Positions 9,838-16,764 of a DNA stretch of 38,163 bases are shown piece after piece. The position numbers were made by a program, and so were the translations under genes. Source of the DNA: Pseudomonas sp. BN417 (GTDB lineage: Bacteria > Pseudomonadota > Gammaproteobacteria > Pseudomonadales > Pseudomonadaceae); the NCBI RefSeq assembly GCF_029871205.1, contig NZ_SSOJ01000144.1:1-38163 (forward strand), in the 5' to 3' direction. Each line of letters opens with the position of its first letter. The stretch's first letter is position 1. Below the pieces are notes generated by a model. The model searched no databases and was not told where the DNA came from. It worked only from the letters and a program-made list of their open reading frames with translations.

Positions 9838-9920
9838 ATGGGTATCGCTCCGCTCGCGGAACGCCGCCCGACCCATCCTACGAAGCCCCCGTAGGGTGGG
9901 TGGAGCGGAGCGATACCCAC
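9838..9920. repeat. Nested intergenic inverted repeat (GGGTATCGCTCCGCTC arms)
   Basis: The left arm TGGGTATCGCTCCGCTC and the right arm GAGCGGAGCGATACCCA are complementary; the centre again carries GAACGCCGCCCGACCCA and a CCTACG/CGTAGG-type inner stem. It lies between the ferredoxin and binding-protein genes. It is related to the copies at 4264-4349 and 22236-22320. Confidence 0.85.
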
Positions 9921-9930
9921 GCGGAGCGGT

Positions 9931-10176
9931 TCAGCGCAGGAGGTAGGGGATCTCCACCTTCACCGCGCCGGTCGGGCAATCCTTCTCGCAGGGCATGCAG
10001 TACCAGCATTCGTCGAAGGCCATGTAGGCCTTCTGGGTGGCCGGGTTGATGGCCAGCAGGTCCATGGGGCAGACCTCGACGCATACGGTGCAGCCCTTGT
10101 GGGCAATGCACTTGTCTTCGTCGATGGTCACCGGCGCGCTGCTGCGGAAGAAGATTTCCTGGGGTTGATGGGCCAT
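9931..10176 (-). CDS. AprB-like 4Fe-4S ferredoxin
   Basis: An 81-residue ferredoxin with two 4Fe-4S cluster motifs: CIAHKGCTVCVEVCP (residues 23-37, C-x5-C-x2-C-x3-C-P) and CWYCMPCEKDCP (C-x2-C-x2-C-x3-C-P). The spacing and the segment AYMAFDECWYC closely recall the beta subunit of dissimilatory APS reductase. However, AprB is about 150 residues and has a long C-terminal tail wrapping AprA, and this protein ends right after the second cluster. It most likely passes electrons to or from the AprA-like flavoprotein encoded just upstream. An AAGGA ribosome site precedes the ATG. No signal peptide is seen, so it is cytoplasmic. Confidence 0.9.
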   Translation of the reverse strand: MAHQPQEIFFRSSAPVTIDEDKCIAHKGCTVCVEVCPMDLLAINPATQKAYMAFDECWYCMPCEKDCPTGAVKVEIPYLLR

Positions 10177-10221
10177 TTCACGGGTCCTTGGAGCCTGGGG
10201 CTCTCGTTATGGGGCTGGCGA

Positions 10222-10274
10222 GGAGCGCGTTGCGCTCCATGTTGGGTTTCGCTCCGCTCTACCCAACCTACGGG
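10222..10274. repeat. Small hairpin plus partial intergenic repeat
   Basis: GGAGCGC-GTT-GCGCTCC at 10222-10238 is a perfect 7-base-pair hairpin, directly followed by a partial copy (GTTGGGTTTCGCTCCGCTC, then CCCAACCTACGG) of the repeat family seen at 4264 and 27606. It fills most of the gap between the flavoprotein and ferredoxin genes. Confidence 0.7.
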
Positions 10275-10282
10275 GTCCCCGT

Positions 10283-12010
10283 TCACGCGGCGACTTCGGT
10301 CTTCACGCGCAAGCGGTCGTAGGCCTGCTGCTCCCCGGCATCCAGCGGGATCAGGTAGGGCTCCACCGGCTTCTTGAAGCTGGTCATGCGGCCGTCCTCG
10401 CCCTTCTTCAGGTGGCAGTGGCAAAACCACTCGGCGTCGTTGCGCTCGGGGTGATCGACGCGGTGGTGGTACAGGCCCCAGCGGCTCTCGGCGCGGAACA
10501 GCGAGGCGCGTGCGGCCATCTCGGCGCAGTCGCGGATCACCGCCACTTCCATGGCGCGCATCAGTTCGTGGGGATTGCTCGCCTTCATCTGCGCCAGGTC
10601 CCGTTCGATCTCGGCGAAGCGGGCGAGGCCGATCTCCATCTTCTTCGTCACCTTGGGCGGCTGCAGGTAGTCGTTGACCATGCGCCGCAGCTTGTACTCC
10701 ACCTGTGCCGGCGGCAGGCCGTGCTCGCGTTCGAGGGGTGCGAAGACCCGCGCGCGCTCACGTTCCACCTGGGCCTGGTCGATCTCGGCGAAATCACGAC
10801 CGGCGATGTAGTCTGCCGCATTGATCCCGGCGAACCAGCCGTAGGTGAAGGCGCCAAGCATGTAGTTGTGCGGCACGGCGGCCATGTCACCGGCGGCATA
10901 GAGGCCCTTCACGCTGGTTTCCGCCTTCTCGTTGACCCACACGCCCGAAGCCGAGTGGCCGGAGCAGAAGCCGATCTCGGAGATGTGCATCTCCACCATC
11001 TGCGTGCGGTAATCGGTGCCACGGTTGGCGTGGAACTGGCCGCGACTGGGGCGCTCGTTGCTGTGCAGGATCTCCTCGATGGTCTGAATGGTTTCCTCGG
11101 CCAGGTGATCCAGTTTGAGGAATACCGGGCCGTTGCCGCCCTCCAGCTCCTGGTGGAACTCCCACATCATCTGCCCGCTCCAGTAGTCGCACTCGATGAA
11201 GCGCTCGCCCTTGCTGTTGGCGGTGTAGCCGCCCAAGGGGCCGGTGACGTAGGCGCAGGCCGGGCCGTTGTAGTCCTTGATCAGCGGGTTGATCTGGAAG
11301 CACTCCAGATTCGCCAGCTCCGCGCCGGCGTGGTAGGCCATGGCATAGCCGTCGCCGGCGTTGGTGGGGTTCTCGTAGGTGCCCATCAAATAGCCGGAGG
11401 ACGGCAGGCCGAGGCGGCCGGCGGCACCGCAGGCGAGGATCACCGCCTTGGCGCGGATAACCCGGAACTCGCCGCTGCGGCAGTCGAAACCCATCACCCC
11501 CGAGGCGGCGCCTTCGCTGTCCAGCAGCAGGCGGGTGCAGACCATGCGGTTGCTGATCTCCACCCTCGCGCGCTTGAGCTGGCGGTAGAGCACCTTCTTG
11601 ATGTCGTGGCCTTCGGGCATGGGGAGCACGTAGGCGCCCATGTGGTGGACCTTCTTCACCGCGTAGTCGCCGGTCTCGTCCTTCTCGAACTTCACGCCCC
11701 AGCGGTCCAGCTGCTCGATCGTCTCGAAGCTGTGGGTGGCGTAGGCGTACACGGCGGCCTGGTTGACGATGCCGTCGTTGGCCACGGTGATTTCCTTGGT
11801 GTACTGCTCGGGCGTGGCGTGGCCGGGAATGATGGCGTTGTTCAGCCCATCCATGCCCATGCTGATGGCGCCGCTACGCTTGACGTTGGCCTTGTCCAGC
11901 ACCAGCACGCGCAGCTCGCGGTTCTTCTCCTTGGCCTTGATCGCGGCCATGGGCCCGGCGGTGCCGCCGCCGATGACGACGATGTCGTAGTCCTGCTCGC
12001 GAGTGCTCAT
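10283..12010 (-). CDS. AprA-like FAD-dependent oxidoreductase (fumarate reductase/succinate dehydrogenase flavoprotein family)
   Basis: A 575-residue flavoprotein. The N-terminal dinucleotide-binding motif is IVVIGGGTAGPMAAIKA (residues 10-26), followed by LDKANVKRSGAISMGMDGLN, which matches the AprA subgroup rather than SdhA/FrdA: the histidine that carries covalent FAD in those enzymes is absent. A second nucleotide-contact region is GLYAAGDMAAVPHNYMLGAF. Compared with true APS reductase alpha chains (about 620-660 residues) it is shorter. Where I recall a substrate arginine in those enzymes (IPFRFKDGYGP) it reads INPLIKDYNGP, so AMP/sulfite chemistry is doubtful. It overlaps the GntR gene by four bases and is followed by its probable ferredoxin partner. 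The reaction is unknown; a reduction or oxidation of an imported compound is the inference. Confidence 0.85.
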   Translation of the reverse strand: MSTREQDYDIVVIGGGTAGPMAAIKAKEKNRELRVLVLDKANVKRSGAISMGMDGLNNAIIPGHATPEQYTKEITVANDGIVNQAAVYAYATHSFETIEQLDRWGVKFEKDETGDYAVKKVHHMGAYVLPMPEGHDIKKVLYRQLKRARVEISNRMVCTRLLLDSEGAASGVMGFDCRSGEFRVIRAKAVILACGAAGRLGLPSSGYLMGTYENPTNAGDGYAMAYHAGAELANLECFQINPLIKDYNGPACAYVTGPLGGYTANSKGERFIECDYWSGQMMWEFHQELEGGNGPVFLKLDHLAEETIQTIEEILHSNERPSRGQFHANRGTDYRTQMVEMHISEIGFCSGHSASGVWVNEKAETSVKGLYAAGDMAAVPHNYMLGAFTYGWFAGINAADYIAGRDFAEIDQAQVERERARVFAPLEREHGLPPAQVEYKLRRMVNDYLQPPKVTKKMEIGLARFAEIERDLAQMKASNPHELMRAMEVAVIRDCAEMAARASLFRAESRWGLYHHRVDHPERNDAEWFCHCHLKKGEDGRMTSFKKPVEPYLIPLDAGEQQAYDRLRVKTEVAA

Positions 12011-12756
12011 GCCTGGGGCCCCTTCTGGCGGTCGATGCGCAGGCGGTACTGGAAGGCATCGCCGCGGTAGTAGAGGTGTTCGAAATCCAGTGGCGTGCCG
12101 TCGGCGGCGTGGGTCAGGCGCTCGATGCGCATGATCGGCGCGCCCTCCTCCACCTCCAGCGCCTGGGTCAGGTCGCCGTCGGCGAGCACGGCGTCGATGG
12201 CGAGGTCGGCGTGGCCGAGCGGAATGCCGCAGTCGTTCTCGAGGATGAGGAAGATGTCGCGGGTGGCGAGGTCGGCCTTCTCCAGCTTCTCGCCCACCGC
12301 CTTCGGCAACCAGGTGATTTCCAGGGACACCGGCTCGCGGTTGATCAGGCGCACGCGGCGGATTTCGGTCACCGGGCTGCCTTCCTCCAGCTGCAGGCGC
12401 GCCGCCACCAGGGCGCTGGCCGGTACATGGCGGAAACTGCGCAGACGGTTGAGCACTTCGTAGCCCATCTGCGTCATGGACTCGGCCAGGCCCTGCAGAG
12501 TGGTGACGTTCTGAAATGCCTTGGGCTTGGCGACGAAGGTGCCCTTGCCGTGGATCTTGAAGATCAGCCCTTCCTTCTGCAGGTCACCCAGCGCCTGACG
12601 CACGGTGATGCGGCTGACATCGAAGGCCTTGCCCAGCTCGCTTTCCGAGGGCATGCGGCTGTGGGGCGGGTAGGTGCCGTCGAGGATGCGCCCGCGCAGC
12701 AGCTCCTTGAGCTGGCTGTAGAGCGGCACTGGGGAGAGGGGAAGCAGTTCGACCAT
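12007..12756 (-). CDS. GntR-family regulator, HutC subfamily (UTRA domain)
   Basis: A 249-residue transcription factor. Residues 10-75 form the GntR winged helix-turn-helix (YSQLKELLRGRILDGTYPPH, then SESELGKAFDVSRITVRQAL and IHGKGTFVA). Residues 95-240 fit the UTRA ligand-binding domain (VTEIRRVRLINREPVSLEITW, LDFEHLYYRGD). It heads the minus-strand cluster and its stop overlaps the flavoprotein start (ATGA), so it almost certainly controls that operon and itself, probably as a repressor released by a small-molecule ligand. A perfect palindrome 23-38 bases before its start (12779-12794) is the likely operator. The ligand is probably the transported compound or a product, but nothing shows which. 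Confidence 0.92.
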   Translation of the reverse strand: MVELLPLSPVPLYSQLKELLRGRILDGTYPPHSRMPSESELGKAFDVSRITVRQALGDLQKEGLIFKIHGKGTFVAKPKAFQNVTTLQGLAESMTQMGYEVLNRLRSFRHVPASALVAARLQLEEGSPVTEIRRVRLINREPVSLEITWLPKAVGEKLEKADLATRDIFLILENDCGIPLGHADLAIDAVLADGDLTQALEVEEGAPIMRIERLTHAADGTPLDFEHLYYRGDAFQYRLRIDRQKGPQA

Positions 12757-12778
12757 GTGGTTCTTCTCGTGATCCGTG

Positions 12779-12794
12779 ACTTGTCATAACAAGT
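12779..12794. promoter_or_regulatory. Candidate GntR operator
   Basis: ACTTGT-CATA-ACAAGT is a perfect 6+6 inverted repeat with a 4-base centre, immediately upstream of the GntR gene and close to where its promoter must lie. The size and symmetry suit a HutC-type dimer. Further upstream, 12811-12840 is AT-rich (CGAATATAAGAAC) and probably holds the promoter. Confidence 0.6.
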
Positions 12795-12888
12795 TGTGAC
12801 TAGAGATTAGCGAATATAAGAACTGCGCTGTAAATACTTTTATTGAATAAGGTTAGAAGGGGTGGGGGCTGCCGCGAAACAGCCTTTC

Positions 12889-12986
12889 TGTGGGGGCGAA
12901 TTCATTCGCGAAGGACCGCGCAGCGGTCCCCTGGGATTTCAAACGGCAGGCCTGCGGCCTGCATCGCGAATGAATTCGCCCCCACA
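12889..12986. repeat. Long palindromic element with cloverleaf shape, copy A
   Basis: The arms TGTGGGGGCGAATTCATTCGCG and CGCGAATGAATTCGCCCCCACA are perfect complements over 22 bases. Inside are two further hairpins, GGACCGC-GCA-GCGGTCC and GCAGGC-CTGC-GGCCTGC-like, so a single strand can fold into a three-armed structure. Copies B (14238-14333) and C (19005-19103) share the arms; D (37866-37957) is degenerate. Confidence 0.92.
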
Positions 12987-13011
12987 AGTTTCGGCCTGGA
13001 AAGACCGGTGC

Positions 13012-14202
13012 TCAAACCCGATCCAGCGCCTGCACGAAGTCCGCGACTATGTCCTCGGCCTCCTCGATGCCCACCGACACCCGGATGGTGCCGTCATGGA
13101 TATCCAGTTCGCTCAGGGCCTCGGCGGAGAGGGCGCGGTGGGAGGTCTTGCCGGGGTGGGTGATGCTGCTGGCAACGCCCGCCAGCGACGGCGCGAAGGC
13201 GGTGTTGCCCAGGGCGCGGATCAGCCTGTCCACCTCGGCCAGGCCGCCGTGCAGGGTGAAGCTGAGCATGCCCGAGGCGCCCTTGGCGAATAGTCGCTTA
13301 GCGAGCGCGTGGTCCGGATGCGAGGGCAGGCCGGGGTAGTGCACCCGCGCCACCTTGGGGTGGGCTTCCAAGGCTTCGGCGAGCGCCTGGGCGTTGGCCG
13401 AGTGGGCCTTCATGCGCAGGGCCAGGGTCTTGGCGCCGCGGAAGGTCAGCCAGGCCTCGAAGGGGCTGGCGCTGCCGCCGGCGTTGATCTGGAAGCGCCG
13501 CGCCTGGGCGATCCACTCTGCATCGCCGACCAGGATGCCGCCGGTGGCATCGCTGTGGCCGTTGAGGTACTTGGTGGTGCTGTGCAGCACCAGGTCGGCG
13601 CCATCGGCCAGAGGGTTGTAGAGCGCCGGCGAGAGGAAGGTGTTGTCCACCAGCAGCTTGAGGCCGCGCGCCTTGGCGAGCCGCGCCAGGGCGGGGATGT
13701 CGCTGACCCGCACCAGCGGGTTGGAGGCGGTCTCGGTGTAGATGATCTTGGTGGCCGGGGTGATGGCCGCCTCCACCGCCGCCTGGTCATTGATCTCCAC
13801 CAGGGTGGCGCTGATGCCGAAGCGCGCCAGTTCCTTCTCGATCAAGCTCTGGGTGGTGCCGTACAGCTCGCGGCTGGCGATCAGGTGGTCGCCGGCATTC
13901 AGCCGCCCGAGCAGCGCCGCGCTCACCGAGGCCATGCCGGAGGCCGAGAACAACGCCGCCTCGCCGCCTTCCAGGTCGCGCACCAGGGCCTCCATCGCCG
14001 CGTGGTTGGGGTTGCCGATGCGGGTGTACATGTAGTTGTCGGGGTTGCCGGCGAGGAAGTCGTCCACCTGCTCCAGGGAGTCGTAGACGAACACCGAGGA
14101 TTCGTAGATGGGCAGGCTCTTGGGCCGGGTGACCATGTTGCGGTCGACCTCGTTGCCGCTGTGCACGGAACGGGTGGAAATGCCGGGTCTGGATTCGGGC
14201 AT
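13012..14202 (-). CDS. Cys/Met-metabolism PLP-dependent enzyme (cystathionine gamma-synthase/lyase family)
   Basis: A 396-residue fold-type I PLP enzyme. The PLP-binding lysine is Lys211 in LHSTTKYLNGHSD, the pyridine-nitrogen aspartate is Asp186 in LVDNTF, and the phosphate-contact motif YTRIGNPNH lies at 59-67. Family members make or cleave C-S bonds (cystathionine gamma-synthase, cystathionine gamma-lyase, methionine gamma-lyase, O-acetylhomoserine sulfhydrylase). Methionine gamma-lyases usually carry a cysteine after the Tyr-Gly of the active-site loop; here it is LYGTTQ (113-118), which argues mildly against that activity. I cannot choose among the others. It lies between the GntR cluster and a MetQ-like gene on the same strand, separated from both by repeats, and is probably its own transcription unit within a sulfur region. 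Confidence 0.9.
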   Translation of the reverse strand: MPESRPGISTRSVHSGNEVDRNMVTRPKSLPIYESSVFVYDSLEQVDDFLAGNPDNYMYTRIGNPNHAAMEALVRDLEGGEAALFSASGMASVSAALLGRLNAGDHLIASRELYGTTQSLIEKELARFGISATLVEINDQAAVEAAITPATKIIYTETASNPLVRVSDIPALARLAKARGLKLLVDNTFLSPALYNPLADGADLVLHSTTKYLNGHSDATGGILVGDAEWIAQARRFQINAGGSASPFEAWLTFRGAKTLALRMKAHSANAQALAEALEAHPKVARVHYPGLPSHPDHALAKRLFAKGASGMLSFTLHGGLAEVDRLIRALGNTAFAPSLAGVASSITHPGKTSHRALSAEALSELDIHDGTIRVSVGIEEAEDIVADFVQALDRV

Positions 14203-14237
14203 GGTGGGCTCCGGGAAGGCGGGTGGGCACTTGCACC

Positions 14238-14333
14238 TGTGGGGGCGAATTCATTCGCTGAGCAGGCCGAAGGGCTGCCTTGCCCGGTTGGGGGACCGCT
14301 GCGCGGTCCATAGCGAATGAATTCGCCCCTACA
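14238..14333. repeat. Long palindromic element, copy B
   Basis: Arms TGTGGGGGCGAATTCATTCGC and GCGAATGAATTCGCCCCTACA (one mismatch near the end), with an inner GGACCGC-TGC-GCGGTCC hairpin and a GCAGGCC...GGGCTGC arm. The order of the inner arms is reversed relative to copy A, so this copy lies in the opposite orientation. It sits just upstream of the PLP enzyme gene. Confidence 0.9.
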
Positions 14334-14357
14334 AGGTTCCGCACGCGGCGAGTGCCA

Positions 14358-14397
14358 CAAAAAAAGAACGCCGACGATAGTACAGACTCGTCGGCGT
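14358..14397 (-). terminator. Rho-independent terminator behind the MetQ-like gene
   Basis: A perfect 10-base-pair stem (ACGCCGACGA at 14368-14377, TCGTCGGCGT at 14388-14397) with a 10-base loop. On the minus strand it is followed by a run of seven U (A-tract 14359-14365 on the given strand). It would end transcripts coming from the MetQ-like gene. Confidence 0.85.
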
Positions 14398-14462
14398 GAG
14401 GAGGGGCGGGTCATGCTCCCGCCACCGTGGCTAGCAGTGCAGACCACTGAAAGGCTACTGCG

Positions 14463-14544
14463 CTAGGTCATGCGTCGTTGAAATCAGCCTCAAGATGCTC
14501 ATTTACAACTCGTAAACTCCGCTCTTTCGGCTGATTTCGCCTAG
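14463..14544. repeat. Multi-stem intergenic repeat
   Basis: Nested complements: CTAGG/CCTAG outside, GAAATCAGCC (14480-14489) / GGCTGATTTC (14529-14538) in the middle, and TTTAC-AACTC-GTAAA at the tip. From memory, closely similar sequence is scattered through other Pseudomonas genomes. It lies between the MetQ-like gene and the terminator, so it is transcribed in the 3' untranslated region. Confidence 0.75.
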
Positions 14545-14584
14545 CCTGCCCGTCGCTCGCGACGCCTTTAAGCGGCCTGCATGA

Positions 14585-15367
14585 TCAGAAGGCCGGGACT
14601 ACCGCGCCGGAGTACTTCTGCTCGATGAAGGTCTTCACTTCCTGGCTGGTCAGCGCGGCGGAGAGTTTCTTGATGGCGTCGCTGTCCTTGTTGTCCGGAC
14701 GGGCCACCAGGTAGTTCACATAGGGCGAGGTGCGGTCTTCCAGCACCAGGGCGTCCTTGGACGGGTTCAGCTTGGCTTCCAGCGCGTAGTTGGTGTTGAT
14801 CAGGGCCAGGTCGACCTGGTCCAGCACGCGCGGCAGCAGGGCTGCTTCCAGTTCCTTGAACTTGAAGTGGTGCGGGTTCTCGGCGATGTCCTTGGGGGTG
14901 GCCAGGGCGTTCTTCGGATCCTTCAGCTTCAGCAGCCCGGCCTTCTGCAACAGGATCAGGGCGCGGCCGCTGTTGCTGCCTTCGTTGGGGATGGCGATGG
15001 TGGCGCCGTCCGGCAGCTCCTTGAGCGACTTGTACTTGCTGGAATAGCCGCCAAATGGCTCGACATGCACGCCCTGGACTATCACCAGGTGGGTGCCCTT
15101 GCCGCTGTTGAAGTTGTCCAGGTAGGGCTTGGTCTGGAAGTAGTTGGCGTCCAGGCGCTTCTGGTCCACCTGCACGTTGGGCTGCACGTAGTCGGTGAAG
15201 ACCTTCACTTCGAGGTCCACTCCTTCCTTGGCCAGCTGGGGTTTGATCAGCTCGAGGATTTCCGCGTGGGGTACCGGGGTGGCGGCGACGATGAGCTTCT
15301 CGCCGGCCTGGGCGAAGGTGGCGGACAGGGCAGCGGCCAGGGCGGTCAACAGCAGGGTCTTCTTCAT
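14585..15367 (-). CDS. MetQ/NlpA-family binding protein
   Basis: A 260-residue periplasmic protein of the NlpA/MetQ family (D-/L-methionine binding). Family marks include VAATPVPHAEILE, DYVQPNVQVDQKRLDANYFQ, the segment IAIPNEGSNSGRALILLQ and the late DRTSPYVNYLVARPDN. The ATG at 15367 is preceded by AAGGACC and opens a signal peptide (MKKTLLLTALAAALSATFAQA). Unlike most MetQ proteins there is no lipobox cysteine, so it should be soluble rather than a lipoprotein. No MetN/MetI partners are in the window; it must work with a transporter encoded elsewhere, or the neighbouring genes lie outside. Methionine or a related thioether is the likely ligand. It is followed by a clear terminator. Confidence 0.9.
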   Translation of the reverse strand: MKKTLLLTALAAALSATFAQAGEKLIVAATPVPHAEILELIKPQLAKEGVDLEVKVFTDYVQPNVQVDQKRLDANYFQTKPYLDNFNSGKGTHLVIVQGVHVEPFGGYSSKYKSLKELPDGATIAIPNEGSNSGRALILLQKAGLLKLKDPKNALATPKDIAENPHHFKFKELEAALLPRVLDQVDLALINTNYALEAKLNPSKDALVLEDRTSPYVNYLVARPDNKDSDAIKKLSAALTSQEVKTFIEQKYSGAVVPAF

Positions 15368-15479
15368 GATGGTCCTTTTCGATTCTGCGGCTCCGGCTGG
15401 ATCTTCAGCCGCGAGCGGGTGTCGGGAGCCCCGGTCTGGGTATGCCGGGTTGGGAGCGACACTACGGTGATTTTTTATA

Positions 15480-15513
15480 ACCACAAAATACCGTTTTATT
15501 ATTCTTATATTCC
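15480..15513. promoter_or_regulatory. AT-rich control region between the divergent metQ-like and dcyD genes
   Basis: The 285-base gap (15368-15652) has no gene. Its only AT-rich part is about 15470-15525, which contains ATTCTTATATTCC at 15501-15513; on the other strand this reads GGAATATAAGAAT, like motifs at 22161 and 16658. It is a likely site for a sulfur-starvation activator serving both directions. I do not see a convincing -35/-10 pair. Confidence 0.4.
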
Positions 15514-15652
15514 ATTTCTCGCATTGAGCCCTCGCCCGTGATAGCGCTCACATTCTGACTGCACGGTACTTTCATGTCGCCTCTGAGAATTGCCTGCAAG
15601 GCCCCGGCTCACTAGAGTGGCAGGCTTCGCAACTGCCCGCCGAGCCGCCACC

Positions 15653-16654
15653 ATGCTCAACGCCGCCCTCGCCCGTTTTCCCCGTCTGGAACTGGTCCCC
15701 TCGCCCACGCCGCTGGAAAAGCTGGAGCGGCTGTCGCAGAAGCTCGGTCGCGCCGTCTTTGTGAAACGCGACGACATCACCCCCTTCGCCCTCGGCGGCA
15801 ACAAGGTGCGCAAGCTGGAATTCCTCGCCGCCGATGCCCTGGCCCAGGGTGCCGATACCCTGGTCACCGCCGGCGCCATCCAGTCCAACCATGTGCGCCA
15901 GACGGCAGCCCTCGCGGCGCGCCTTGGCCTGTCTTGCGTAGCCCTGCTGGAGAACCCCATCGGCACCGCCGACAGCAACTACCTGAGCAACGGCAACCGC
16001 CTGCTGCTGGACCTGTTCGGCGCCGAGGTGGAGCTGGTGGCCAACCTGGACAACGCCGACGAGCTGCTGGCCGCCACCGGCGAACGCCTGCGCGCCGCCG
16101 GCAAACGCCCTTACCTGGTGCCCATCGGCGGCTCCAATGCCCTCGGCGCACTGGGCTATGTGCGTGCGGGACTGGAACTGGCCGAGCAGATCAAGGCCAG
16201 CGGCGAGACCTTCTCCGCCGTGGTCCTGGCATCCGGCAGCGCAGGTACCCACGCGGGCCTGGCGCTGGCCCTGGAACATGCACTGCCCGGCACCCGGGTG
16301 GTCGGCGTGACCGTCTCGCGCCCGGACGCCACCCAGCGGCCCAAGGTGGAAGGCCTGCTGCAACGCACCGCCGACCTCCTCGGCGTTGCCCTGCCCGCCG
16401 GGCTCAAGGTGGAGCTCTGGGACCAGTACTTCGCCCCGCGCTACGGCGAGCCGAATGCCGGCACCCTGGAGGCCGTGCGCCTGCTGGCCAGCCATGAAGG
16501 CCTGCTGCTGGACCCGGTGTACACCGGCAAGGCCTTCGCCGGCCTGCTCGATGGCATCGCCACAGGTGCCTTCGCCGGCAACGGCCCGGTGCTCTTCCTG
16601 CACACCGGTGGCTCACCGGCGCTCTTCGCCTATCATCCAGCGGGTATCGCGTGA
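15653..16654 (+). CDS. dcyD: D-cysteine desulfhydrase
   Basis: A 333-residue fold-type II PLP enzyme that cleaves D-cysteine to pyruvate, sulfide and ammonia. The PLP lysine is Lys51 in [12 protein letters not shown], and the active-site Ser78-Asn79 appears in [10 protein letters not shown]. The closest relative, ACC deaminase, has Glu in DPVYEG and Leu in HLGG; here these are Thr291 (DPVYTGK) and Thr318 (HTGG), the desulfhydrase pattern. The ATG at 15653 gives the length expected for the family; a longer upstream frame lacks support. It is followed by cystine transporter genes in the same order as in enterobacteria, so it probably supplies sulfur from imported (D-)cystine. Confidence 0.93.
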   Translation: MLNAALARFPRLELVPSPTPLEKLERLSQKLGRAVFVKRDDITPFALGGNKVRKLEFLAADALAQGADTLVTAGAIQSNHVRQTAALAARLGLSCVALLENPIGTADSNYLSNGNRLLLDLFGAEVELVANLDNADELLAATGERLRAAGKRPYLVPIGGSNALGALGYVRAGLELAEQIKASGETFSAVVLASGSAGTHAGLALALEHALPGTRVVGVTVSRPDATQRPKVEGLLQRTADLLGVALPAGLKVELWDQYFAPRYGEPNAGTLEAVRLLASHEGLLLDPVYTGKAFAGLLDGIATGAFAGNGPVLFLHTGGSPALFAYHPAGIA

Positions 16655-16657
16655 AGA

Positions 16658-16714
16658 ACTCTTATTCCATAAATACAGCAATAGATAATTTTTAATCATT
16701 TTATTGCATATAAC
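16658..16714 (+). promoter_or_regulatory. Candidate regulatory region of tcyJ
   Basis: Just after the dcyD stop lies CTTATTCC (16661-16668; other strand GGAATAAG). Then come an AT-rich dyad GCAATA (16678-16683) / TATTGC (16702-16707) and a TATAAC -10-like box at 16709-16714 with no good -35, as at activator-dependent promoters. The tcy genes may therefore have their own sulfur-responsive promoter besides read-through from dcyD. Confidence 0.4.
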
Positions 16715-16764
16715 CAAATCCCTAGAGTTGCCACACTTTTCGCCAACTGCTCCGTGAGGCTCAT

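Noticed and set aside
9931-12010. True dissimilatory APS reductase (aprBA)
   Set aside because: The ferredoxin lacks the AprB C-terminal tail, the flavoprotein is too short, and no sat, qmo or dsr genes are nearby.
12889-12986. tRNA gene suggested by the cloverleaf fold
   Set aside because: There is no T-loop GTTCGA-type box, anticodon arm or CCA end, and the arms are 22 bases long.
15653-16654. ACC deaminase
   Set aside because: The Glu and Leu that define ACC deaminase are Thr291 and Thr318 here, and the gene adjoins cystine transport genes.
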